Shown here: piece after piece, positions 25,555-36,054 of the stretch
Numbering within the stretch: the first letter of the stretch is position 1
How the letters are laid out: each line of letters starts with the position of its first letter
From: Chromatiales bacterium
GTDB lineage: Bacteria; Pseudomonadota; Gammaproteobacteria; SZUA-152
DNA: 46,444 nucleotides
NCBI GenBank assembly: GCA_026982475.1
Contig: JALSHB010000185.1
Location: forward strand, 1 to 46,444
Direction of reading: 5' to 3'
Notes under the pieces: model-generated
Database searches by the model: none
What the model was told of the DNA's origin: nothing
What the model saw: the letters and a program-made list of their open reading frames with translations, nothing else
Program-made: the position numbers and the translations under genes

Positions 25555-27015
25555 ATGAGTACAAACAGACAAGACCTCCCCGACACCCACCACAAGGAAG
25601 CCCTCCCGGACGATCACATCGAAGCACTCTATCACGAGGTACATATCAACACCGGCGGCGAGACCATTCACGCCAAGCGCGCCCCCGGGAAATTCCGCAC
25701 CATCAAGAACTACACCATGCTGGTCTGGCTGTTTCTGTTCCTTGGCCCCTACATGCGCTGGGACGGCAGGCAGGCGATCATGTTCGACATCCCCGGCCGC
25801 CAGTTTCACATCTTCGGCATCACCATCCTGCCGCAGGACGTGTGGATGCTGGCCCTGGTACTGCTGTTCTTCGCCCTGCTGCTGGCCGCCGTCACCTCCA
25901 TTGCCGGGCGTGTCTTCTGTGGCTATTTCTGTTTTCAGACCGTCTGGACCGATGTCTTCACCTGGCTGGATGAGAAGTTCGAGGGCCCGCCCCTGCAACG
26001 CCGCAAGCTAGACCACGCGCCGTGGACCTGGGAAAAGATCCGCATCAAGGTACCCAAGCACATCATCTGGATCCTCATCGGCGTCCTCACCGGCATCAGC
26101 TTCACCCTCTGGTTCGGCGATGCGCCAACCCTGTGGAAGGAATACCTGACCCTGCAGGCACCGATGTTCGCCTGGATAACCGTCGGCACCTTCACGTTCT
26201 TCACCTACGTCTTCGCCGGTTTCATGCGTGAACAGGTATGTTTCTGGCTATGTCCCTATGCGCGCCTGCAGGGCATGATGTACGACTGCGAGACCATCCT
26301 GCCCACCTATGACTATCACCGTGGCGAGCCGCGCGGCAAGCTGAAGAAGAAGACCGACGAGAGCGGTCACAGGCTTGGCGACTGCATCGACTGCAAGCAA
26401 TGCGTAACCGTCTGCCCCACCGGCATCGACATCCGCGACGGCCAGCAGGAGGGCTGTATCACCTGCGCCCTGTGCATCGATGCCTGCGACGCCATCATGG
26501 ACAAGGTCAAGCGCCCACGTGGCCTGATCCGCTATGCCTCGCTGGACGAGATGGAGGGCAAGCCCCAGCCACCGCTGCTCAGGCGGCCGCGGGTGCTGGT
26601 GTACTTCGGCATCATGCTGTTCTCCATTGCCGGCATCATCTATGGCCTGAGCACCCTGGGGGCACTGGAACTCAAGGTCCTGCATGATCGCCAGCCGCTG
26701 TTCGTGCTACAGACCGACGGCAGCATCCAGAACAAGTATGTATTGAAGATCCTCAACAAGACCGACAAGGAAATGCAGGTCTCGGTCAGCGCCAGCGGGC
26801 ACCCCGACCTGAAGCTGGTGGGCGCCGAGGAGCCCCTCAGCCTGCCCAACGGCCGGGTTTCACCCCACACCGTGTACGTTCGCATTCCGAGTGCTAAACT
26901 GACCGCAGACACCCTGCCGATCTACTTCCGCGTGCAGGACATCGAGACGCCGGAACATGTGGTGGAATACAAGAGCATGTTCTTCGGACCGAAGAAACAG
27001 GCAAGACAGGAGTAA
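25555..27015 (+). CDS. ccoG: CcoG, iron-sulfur cupric reductase for cbb3 assembly
   Basis: 486 residues from ATG 25555 (GGAAG about 6 nt upstream); ATG 25543 is the alternative. CcoG/RdxA/FixG family: about five membrane helices, FCGYFCFQTVWTD and CFWLCPYARLQG Cys pairs near the membrane, two ferredoxin clusters CIDCKQCVTVCPTG and CITCALCIDACD, and a C-terminal Ig-like domain. The family reduces Cu(II) to Cu(I) for delivery to the CuB site. It starts the assembly block ccoGHIS. Confidence 0.95.
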   Translation: MSTNRQDLPDTHHKEALPDDHIEALYHEVHINTGGETIHAKRAPGKFRTIKNYTMLVWLFLFLGPYMRWDGRQAIMFDIPGRQFHIFGITILPQDVWMLALVLLFFALLLAAVTSIAGRVFCGYFCFQTVWTDVFTWLDEKFEGPPLQRRKLDHAPWTWEKIRIKVPKHIIWILIGVLTGISFTLWFGDAPTLWKEYLTLQAPMFAWITVGTFTFFTYVFAGFMREQVCFWLCPYARLQGMMYDCETILPTYDYHRGEPRGKLKKKTDESGHRLGDCIDCKQCVTVCPTGIDIRDGQQEGCITCALCIDACDAIMDKVKRPRGLIRYASLDEMEGKPQPPLLRRPRVLVYFGIMLFSIAGIIYGLSTLGALELKVLHDRQPLFVLQTDGSIQNKYVLKILNKTDKEMQVSVSASGHPDLKLVGAEEPLSLPNGRVSPHTVYVRIPSAKLTADTLPIYFRVQDIETPEHVVEYKSMFFGPKKQARQE

Positions 27016-27020
27016 CTACC

Positions 27021-27563
27021 GTGGCCATCTCACATACCCTATCCAATCTTCGCAAACGCTATTCACAAGACAATCCGGAAGCGATGCGCAACCCCTGGAT
27101 TCTCGGCGGCATCGGGCTCATCGCCACGTTCTTCACGGTCAATGCCGTGTTCATCTATCTTGCCATCACCACCAGCCCCGGCCTGGTCACGAAAGACTAT
27201 TACGACAAGGGCCGTGAATACGAAGAAAACGTCCTCAAGATCATGGCCGCGCAGAATGCCCTCAACTGGGACACCAAGCTGGCCCTGCCCGCACAGATCA
27301 TTACCCGGCAGCCCGACACCTTCCGCTTCAGCGCCGTCGATTCCCGCGGCATTCCCATCATGGACGCCGATGTATCCGTGGTGGCCTACCGACCCTCCGA
27401 TGCCGATGCCGACTTCAAGGTGCGCCTGAATCAGGCCGCCCCCGGACAATACCAGGCGCTGATCGCCTTTCCCCTGCCCGGCATCTGGGATCTGAACATC
27501 ACCGTCAAGAACGGCGAGGAGACCTTTGTCATGAGCCATCGCATCTCGGCCCAACTGCCGTAA
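27021..27563 (+). CDS. ccoH: CcoH/FixH-like cbb3 assembly protein
   Basis: 180 residues from GTG 27021, 5 bp after ccoG. One membrane helix (about 26-50), the FixH-typical [19 protein letters not shown] just after it, then a beta-rich periplasmic domain with [16 protein letters not shown]. CcoH binds the assembling oxidase and is needed for its stability in Rhodobacter and rhizobia. Confidence 0.92.
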   Translation: MAISHTLSNLRKRYSQDNPEAMRNPWILGGIGLIATFFTVNAVFIYLAITTSPGLVTKDYYDKGREYEENVLKIMAAQNALNWDTKLALPAQIITRQPDTFRFSAVDSRGIPIMDADVSVVAYRPSDADADFKVRLNQAAPGQYQALIAFPLPGIWDLNITVKNGEETFVMSHRISAQLP

Positions 27564-27594
27564 GCGCGACAACCTTCGCCGCTCCGATTCTCCC

Positions 27595-30122
<2,528 letters not shown>

Positions 30123-30123
<1 letters not shown>

Positions 30124-30356
30124 TGGACGTCATCTACGCCCTGATTCCCGGCATGATCTTCCTCGGCCTGATCATGGTCGGCGTACTGATCTGGGCCGTG
30201 AAGAGCGGCCAGTACGACGACCTGGAGGGCGACGCCCAGCGGCTGCTGATGGACGAGGATGGCAAGCGGAAAAAGCGCGGCAGAAGACGCCGCAAGCCGG
30301 CCGACGGGCAGGCGGCGAAGAAGGATCCGGGGAAGAACTGGCCGGATGCGGATTGA
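30123..30356 (+). CDS. ccoS: CcoS, cbb3 oxidase maturation protein
   Basis: 77 residues from GTG 30123, whose G is the last base of the ccoI stop. One membrane helix (about 7-26), then the CcoS-typical WAVKSGQYDDLEGDAQRLLMDED, then a very basic tail (KRKKRGRRRRK). CcoS is needed for heme and copper insertion in cbb3 oxidase. Last gene of the cco block; a REP-like palindrome follows at once. Confidence 0.93.
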
Positions 30357-30357
30357 G

Positions 30358-30406
30358 GGCCTCAGCCGCGAAGACTAAAATCCGCCTTTCCTCGCGGCTG
30401 AAGCCC
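30358..30406. repeat. REP-like palindrome after ccoS
   Basis: Arms GGCCTCAGCCGCGA and TCGCGGCTGAAGCCC (one bulge) around 20 nt, followed by AAAAATATTA. The TTCAGCCGCGA core is shared with the palindrome at 39567-39633. It lies between the convergent ccoS and the next minus-strand gene and probably marks both 3' ends. Confidence 0.65.
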
Positions 30407-30417
30407 CCACAAAAATA

Positions 30418-31107
30418 TTACTCGCCTTGATTGGCCTCATCGGCCGGACGCATCTCCCGCAGCGGCTTCACCAGGGCCTCGAAATCCTCCCGCAGGACAT
30501 ACTGCAACACCGCCTTGCCCTTGCGGTCCCGCGCAATGTCCAGACCCAGCTCGGGATACAGCCAGTGCACCGTCTCGTTTTCCAGCTCGGTCACACGCGC
30601 GGAGGGTTCGCCAAAGCGCTTCAGCAACAGCTCGTCATCCAGCGAGGTGCGCGTCAGATAGGCCAGGCTGGCAATGGGCGTCGCATAGACCCGCCGCACG
30701 TCCTCGGAGGCGAGGGTCACCTTGTTGGTACCGCTGCCCAAGGTGCTGATGCGCACGCCGCGGTCATACATCACCGCCGCTTCATCCTGTGTTACCCGCA
30801 TCACCATCACCATCTTGGCCGAAAAACCGCCCAGCACCACCTTGTCGAAATAGGCCTCCACCCGGTAGCGACCATCCGGGGTGGCGAACAGGGTCACCTC
30901 AGCCGCGCCATTCAGGTGCTGTTCCGCCTCGGCCAGTGTCGTCTCGCCCAGCGTGATGCCAAACACTCGCGTCGCCCCGTCCGCCGTATGCTCGATCTGC
31001 CAGGGCAGGAACTGGCCCCGATCGACGTCCGGGGCCGGCAACATGACGCCGATCAGGACCAGCAACAGACTGCCCAGCAGGACACTCAGAAAGACTCTGT
31101 TTTTCAT
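30418..31107 (-). CDS. Membrane-anchored protein of unknown function
   Basis: 229 residues from ATG 31107 (MKNRVFLSVLLGSLLLVLIG). One N-terminal membrane segment or uncleaved signal, then a soluble part with RVFGITLGETTLAEAEQHL, which looks like a SmpA/BamE-like or SH3-like periplasmic domain, and LDIARDRKGKAVLQYV. I do not recognise a named family. ATG 31149 is possible but would place extra polar residues before the helix. The open frame further upstream to 31818 is antisense to the UreH-like gene. It converges on ccoS and diverges from the UreH-like gene. Confidence 0.7.
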   Translation of the reverse strand: MKNRVFLSVLLGSLLLVLIGVMLPAPDVDRGQFLPWQIEHTADGATRVFGITLGETTLAEAEQHLNGAAEVTLFATPDGRYRVEAYFDKVVLGGFSAKMVMVMRVTQDEAAVMYDRGVRISTLGSGTNKVTLASEDVRRVYATPIASLAYLTRTSLDDELLLKRFGEPSARVTELENETVHWLYPELGLDIARDRKGKAVLQYVLREDFEALVKPLREMRPADEANQGE

Positions 31108-31239
31108 TTCAGCAATTACCGCGAGAGGTGAGTAAAATGCGACACGCATGAACCATGCACATACCCATTTTACCGGTAGTCGGACGCGCCGTCGCGGATT
31201 CCCGGAAATTAACCCAGCTTCAAAGGCCACGACCCCACC

Positions 31240-31989
31240 ATGAACGACCCCGCCATCACCCTCGCCTCCGCCTTCATCATCGGCCTGCTTGGCGGCGCCC
31301 ACTGCATCGGCATGTGCGGCGGCATCATGAACGCCCTCAGCTTCGCCCTGCCGGAACAAAGCCGCAAACCGCGCAGCGCCCTGCCCACCCTGCTGCTCTA
31401 CAATGCCGGACGCATCTTCAGCTATGCCGTCGCCGGCGCCCTGGTGGGCGGCCTGGGCATGCTGCTGCAAGGCCCCGTCGGCATCCTCGGCCCCGGCCTG
31501 CGCATCTTCGCCGGCCTGATGCTGATCGCCATGGGCCTCTACCTGGCTGGCTGGTGGCGCGGCCTGGTGCACCTGGAAAGGCTCGGCGGCCATGTGTGGA
31601 AATACCTGCAACCCCTGGGCAAGCGCCTGATGCCCGTCACCCGACCCTGGCAGGCCCTGTTGCTCGGCGCCCTGTGGGGCTGGCTGCCCTGCGGCCTGAC
31701 CTACAGCACCCTGACCCTCGCCGTCTCCACCGGCAGCGCCCACCAGGCCGCCCTGGTAATGGCCAGCTTCGGCCTCGGCACCCTGCCGGTGATGCTGGCC
31801 AGCGGCGTGTTTGCCCACCAGCTCAAGGCCTTCATCCAGCAGAAGGCGGTGCGCAGCATCGCCGCCCTGATGGTGATCGGCTTCGGCGTGTGGACCCTCT
31901 ATTCACCCCTCAGCCACATGACGGCCAATCACGCGGCACACACATCCGCCATGCCGCATGATGCCGGGCAGCACCATGAACGGCACTGA
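31240..31989 (+). CDS. UreH/TauE-SafE-like membrane protein with His-rich tail
   Basis: 249 residues, about six membrane helices. GGAHCIGMCGGIMNALSFAL and LPCGLTYSTLTLAV are the Cys-bearing motifs of the UreH-like/DsbD-related transmembrane family often found next to cco genes. The C terminus (about 227-249) is rich in His and Met (HMTANHAAHTSAMPHD, QHHERH), suggesting metal, probably copper or nickel, binding. Location just beyond ccoGHIS suggests a role in metal supply for the oxidase. It overlaps the next gene by 14 bp. Confidence 0.82.
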   Translation: MNDPAITLASAFIIGLLGGAHCIGMCGGIMNALSFALPEQSRKPRSALPTLLLYNAGRIFSYAVAGALVGGLGMLLQGPVGILGPGLRIFAGLMLIAMGLYLAGWWRGLVHLERLGGHVWKYLQPLGKRLMPVTRPWQALLLGALWGWLPCGLTYSTLTLAVSTGSAHQAALVMASFGLGTLPVMLASGVFAHQLKAFIQQKAVRSIAALMVIGFGVWTLYSPLSHMTANHAAHTSAMPHDAGQHHERH

Positions 31990-32614
31990 GACCATCGAAA
32001 GCAGGGCATTGACCGGCGCATGGCTGGCGGTGTTCCTTGCCGTGTTGATCTGGTCCGGCATCGACCCCAAGGACCGGCTCACCTGGTTCCTCGAGGTCTT
32101 TCCCGCCCTCATCGCGCTGGTGGTGCTGGCCATCACCCGCAAGCGCTTCCCGCTCACCCCTCTCGTCTACGGCCTGATCCTGATCCACGCCATCATCCTC
32201 ATGGTCGGCGGGCATTACACCTACGCCGAGGTTCCGCTGGGTGACTGGCTGAAAGACATCGCCGGCCTGGCGCGTAACAATTACGACAAGCTGGGCCATT
32301 TCGCCCAGGGCTTCGTCCCCGCCATGGTCGCGCGTGAAATCCTCATCCGCAAACGGATCATCAATGGCGCCGCCTGGCGCGACTTCTTCATCGTCAGTTT
32401 CTGTCTCGGCTTCAGCGCCTTCTACGAACTCATCGAATGGTGGGTAGCCCTGCTCAGCGACGAGGCCGCCGAGGCCTTTCTCGGCACCCAGGGCTATGTA
32501 TGGGACACCCAGTCAGACATGGCCTGGGCGCTGACGGGGGCCATTGCCGCGCTGGCGTTGTTGGGGCGCTATCACGACCGGCAGTTGAACATGCTGACGC
32601 AAGGCCCTAACTAA
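31976..32614 (+). CDS. YjdF-like (DUF2238) inner-membrane protein
   Basis: 212 residues from ATG 31976. Five or six membrane helices with HYTYAEVPLGDWLKD, NNYDKLGHFAQGFVPA and FYELIEWWVAL, the conserved elements of the YjdF/DUF2238 family. Function unknown. It overlaps the UreH-like gene by 14 bp, so they are translationally coupled. The stretch GYVWDTQSDMAWALTGA is also typical of the family. Confidence 0.85.
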   Translation: MNGTETIESRALTGAWLAVFLAVLIWSGIDPKDRLTWFLEVFPALIALVVLAITRKRFPLTPLVYGLILIHAIILMVGGHYTYAEVPLGDWLKDIAGLARNNYDKLGHFAQGFVPAMVAREILIRKRIINGAAWRDFFIVSFCLGFSAFYELIEWWVALLSDEAAEAFLGTQGYVWDTQSDMAWALTGAIAALALLGRYHDRQLNMLTQGPN

Positions 32615-32647
32615 CCCTGCGTCTGTTGGCATTGTTGCCCAGGGAGC

Positions 32648-33475
32648 TCACCGTTCTTTTTGCAACAGTAACTTCAAGGCATTGATGTCCTGCTTCAGGT
32701 CACGGATTTCTTCGCTCAAATGCCGATGTTCATCATGCACGACTTCTTCGATGACCTCCTTGTCCTGCGCCATCTTGCTCGCCTGCACGCTCTGCATGGC
32801 ATCGACGATAATGGCGATGAACAGATTCAGCATGGTAAATGTGGCTATCAGGATAAAAGGAATAAAGAACGCCCAGGCATAGGCATGGGTCTCCATCACC
32901 GGCCTGACAATGCCCATCGACCAGCTTTCCAGGGTCATTATCTGGAACAGGGTATACATGGAGTCACCCAGTGAGCCAAACCACTGCGGGTGGGCCTCGC
33001 CGAACAGCTCCGTCGCCATCACCGAGAACACATAGAAGATGATCGACATCAGGCCCGCCACCGAGACGATGCCAGGAATCGCCCCCAGCAGCGCCTCGGC
33101 CACCACCCGCAACTGCGGAATCAGTGAAATGAGACGCAACACACGCAGGACGCGCAACACGCGCAACACCTCGAGCGGCCCGCTGGTGGGAATCAAGGCT
33201 ATCGCCACGATCAGGAAATCAAACACGTTCCATGCGCTGCGGAAGAAGTGGCCGCGGAAGGCAAACAGTTTCACCCCGATCTCGATCACGAACACCACCA
33301 GCACGGCGGCATCGACAAGGCTCAGCCAATAACCATATTGCGCCTCAAGGGTATCCGAAGTAGCCATGCCCAGGCTGACGGCATTCAACAGGATCAGGCC
33401 GATTATCAAAAACTGGATCGGCCTGGACTCGACCCACTCACCGGCACGAACACGTAAGGATGTTTCAGATTTCAT
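32648..33475 (-). CDS. Bacterial voltage-gated sodium channel (NaChBac/NavMs type)
   Basis: 275 residues from ATG 33475 (GAGGAACGC before it), about the length of NavMs (274). Six-helix single-domain channel that would form tetramers. The S4 sensor has R105, R108, R111 and R114 at every third position, pore filter TLESWSMG (181-188) is identical to the bacterial sodium-channel signature, S6 holds FTMLNLFIAIIVDAM, and the tail after about 225 is a charged neck and coiled coil (HLSEEIRDLKQDINALKLLL, 252-271). Sodium selectivity is expected from the single Glu E183. It lies alone, convergent with the YjdF-like gene. Confidence 0.95.
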   Translation of the reverse strand: MKSETSLRVRAGEWVESRPIQFLIIGLILLNAVSLGMATSDTLEAQYGYWLSLVDAAVLVVFVIEIGVKLFAFRGHFFRSAWNVFDFLIVAIALIPTSGPLEVLRVLRVLRVLRLISLIPQLRVVAEALLGAIPGIVSVAGLMSIIFYVFSVMATELFGEAHPQWFGSLGDSMYTLFQIMTLESWSMGIVRPVMETHAYAWAFFIPFILIATFTMLNLFIAIIVDAMQSVQASKMAQDKEVIEEVVHDEHRHLSEEIRDLKQDINALKLLLQKER

Positions 33476-33741
33476 GCGTTCCTCATTGTCACCAAAAGGC
33501 CCCCGGCAGCGCCCTGCACGCAGGGTGCAAAACGTTGCCGGAGGCCCAAAAATGTCTGACGGAAATACCAGAGGAGGGCTCCCCCCTGGCACCACGCGGC
33601 GCGGACGCGCAATTATAGGGCATTGCCACACAAATCACGCGTCACTGATGCAAACCGAAGCAATTTGACCCCGCCCCAATTGCCGGGTTCAATCGAAAGA
33701 CGGCACGCCTCTGGCCGTCCACTGCCGCGGGACAAGAGGCC

Positions 33742-34137
33742 TCAACGTGATGGTGACACGACCTCCGGGCGACCCTTTTTGTCCAGGGCCACATAAGTCA
33801 GCGTGGCCTCGGTGACCCTGACCACCTCGATGCCTTCCCGATATCGTTCGACATAGACCTCGACGGAAACCGTGATGGAGGTGCGGCCGATACGCTCGAC
33901 CCGCGCATAGCAACTCAGCAGGTCGCCGACGTAGACAGGCTTCTTGAAGTGCAATGCATTGACCGCCACCGTCACCACCCGCTTGCCGGCGTGGCGGATG
34001 GCGGCGATGGAACCGGCGATATCCACCTGCGACATGATCCAGCCACCGAAGATGTCGCCGCCGGCATTGGTGTCGGTGGGCATGGCAGGGACGCGGGTGG
34101 TGGGTTCGCCCTCGGGCAGTCGGCATTCGTTGGCCAT
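33742..34137 (-). CDS. YciA-like acyl-CoA thioesterase
   Basis: 131 residues from ATG 34137, one base after the synthetase stop. Single hotdog fold of the YciA/BACH type: TRVPAMPTDTNAGGDIFGG (with the catalytic Asp in GGDIFGGW), NALHFKKPVYVGDLLSCYA and VTEATLTYVALD. It hydrolyses acyl-CoA to fatty acid and CoA. Tight linkage to an acyl-CoA synthetase suggests a pair controlling the acyl-CoA pool. Confidence 0.88.
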   Translation of the reverse strand: MANECRLPEGEPTTRVPAMPTDTNAGGDIFGGWIMSQVDIAGSIAAIRHAGKRVVTVAVNALHFKKPVYVGDLLSCYARVERIGRTSITVSVEVYVERYREGIEVVRVTEATLTYVALDKKGRPEVVSPSR

Positions 34138-34138
34138 C

Positions 34139-35947
34139 TCAGTGTCCCGCATAGAGTTGTTCGATGAGGTCGGCATTGTGTTCGAGGATCACCGAGCGGC
34201 GCAGCTTGAGGGTCGGCGTCAGCATCTCGTTGTCGATGGTCCAGGGCTCCAGGGTCAGCGCCACGGCGCGGATCTCCGCATAGCCCGGGAAATCATGCAG
34301 GCGCTGCTTGATGTGTTCGCAGACCATCTGCCGCGCCGCTTCGCTGTGCAGCGCCGCCGGATCTTCGGGATCGAGATCCAGCTTGCAGGCCTCGATGGTC
34401 CAGTGCTTCGGGTCCAGCACCACCAGCGCCGTCAGATAGGGACGACCCTCGCCGATCACCAGCACCTGCTCGATGAGCGGATCCATGGCGATCGCCATCT
34501 CCATGTCTGCCGGGGGCACCTTTTCCCCGTTGGACAGGACGATGATGTCCTTCAGTCGGCCGGTGATATAGATGTGGTTGTTCTCGATACGCGCCTTGTC
34601 GCCGGTATGCAGCCAGCCATCTTCATCGATGATCTCGCGGGTGGCCTCGGGCCTGTGCCAATAACCCAGCATCACCAGTTCGCCACGCACCAGCAGTTCA
34701 TCACCCTCGCCGATACGCACCTCCACGCCCTCGAAGGGGATGCCAACACTGGTCGGATCATTGTCCTCGACGGGGTTGCCCGACACCATGGGGCTGGTTT
34801 CGGTCAGCCCGTAGCCCTGGATCAGGTTGAGCCCCAGGCCGAGAAAGGTCTTCGCCACCTCCAGGGAGATGGGCGCGCCGCCACAGATGGCCAGCCGCAG
34901 GCGCCCGCCCAGCTTGGCCATCACCTTGTCCGCCACCAGGCGTTTCAGGATCGGCCAGGCCAGCCCGCCACTGCCGCCCTGGAAGCGCCGCCAACCGGCC
35001 TCCACGGTGGCGTGAAACAGCTTGCGCGCCAGCGGCGGCTTTTCTTCCAGCCCGGCCATGATCTTGTTATAGACCCGCTCGTAGATACGCGGCACGGAAA
35101 TCAGGATGGTCGGTCTCTGCGTCAACAGATCTTCCCCCAGATCCTGCACCGAGCGGGCGAAGGCCACCGTCGAGCCACACATCACCGGAATGTAATAGCC
35201 CAGGGTTCGCTCCAGCATGTGCGACAGGGGCAGGAAGGATAGCAGCACGTCTTCGCGATAGATGGGAAAGGAGGGCAGCGCCGAATGGGCATTGGAAAGG
35301 ATGTTGCGATGACTCAGCATCACCCCCTTGGGCCGACCGGTCGTGCCGGAGGTATAGACGATGGTGGCGAGATCGCCGGACTGCGGACGGGCTAACTTCA
35401 AGTTGCCATCCTTCTTCTGTTCCCCGGTCACCTCCCACGCGTGCAGACTCGTCATGCGCGGATAGATCACATTTGGCTCGCATTCCTGCAAGGTCACCAG
35501 GCGCACCAGGCCCTGCAGTTGCGGCGAGATGGGCTCGAGGTTGTCCAGCGTCTCCTGTCCCTCCACCAGCAGCACCTTGACCCCCGCGTCCTGCAACACA
35601 TAGGCGACATTCTCCGCGCGATCATTGGTGTACAGAGGCACCACCACCAGTCCCAGACTCAGCGCCGCCTGTTCGAACATCACCCACTGCGGACAGTTGC
35701 GCAGCATGATGCCGACACGGTCGCCGGCGTCGATCTCCTCCCGCTGCAACGCGGCCTGTATTTTTTCGATGTGGGCGTAGGTCTGCTCCCAGCTCAGCTC
35801 CATCCACTGCTGGGCGGTGTGGTCGAAATAACGATAGGCAATCGCCTTGGGCGTGCGTGCGACACGCTCACGAAACAGGCCGTGCAGGCTGACCGCCGTA
35901 TCGGGTGAAACAATATCCAGCGTTCCTTGTTGCATGACATCCACCAC
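34139..35947 (-). CDS. Long-chain acyl-CoA synthetase (AMP-forming)
   Basis: 602 residues; ATG 35935 (MQQGTLD) is an equally good start. ANL-superfamily adenylating enzyme of the FadD15/FAA type: P-loop YTSGTTGRPKGVMLSHRN, LSFLPLSHMLERT, QGYGLTETSPMVSGNP, GWLHTGDKARIE and ITGRLKDIIVLSNGEKVPP. It activates long-chain fatty acids to acyl-CoA at the membrane, the entry step for the beta-oxidation genes next to it. The FAA-type architecture differs from E. coli FadD. Confidence 0.92.
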   Translation of the reverse strand: MVDVMQQGTLDIVSPDTAVSLHGLFRERVARTPKAIAYRYFDHTAQQWMELSWEQTYAHIEKIQAALQREEIDAGDRVGIMLRNCPQWVMFEQAALSLGLVVVPLYTNDRAENVAYVLQDAGVKVLLVEGQETLDNLEPISPQLQGLVRLVTLQECEPNVIYPRMTSLHAWEVTGEQKKDGNLKLARPQSGDLATIVYTSGTTGRPKGVMLSHRNILSNAHSALPSFPIYREDVLLSFLPLSHMLERTLGYYIPVMCGSTVAFARSVQDLGEDLLTQRPTILISVPRIYERVYNKIMAGLEEKPPLARKLFHATVEAGWRRFQGGSGGLAWPILKRLVADKVMAKLGGRLRLAICGGAPISLEVAKTFLGLGLNLIQGYGLTETSPMVSGNPVEDNDPTSVGIPFEGVEVRIGEGDELLVRGELVMLGYWHRPEATREIIDEDGWLHTGDKARIENNHIYITGRLKDIIVLSNGEKVPPADMEMAIAMDPLIEQVLVIGEGRPYLTALVVLDPKHWTIEACKLDLDPEDPAALHSEAARQMVCEHIKQRLHDFPGYAEIRAVALTLEPWTIDNEMLTPTLKLRRSVILEHNADLIEQLYAGH

Positions 35948-36054
35948 TCTTGGTTATGTTGATACGACACTCCAACAGAAGCGACCACCCAGACTGCAAC
36001 GAGACCACGATCGCAGCCTGAGGGCAACACCTGTCGGCAGTGAGGACTGACGGG

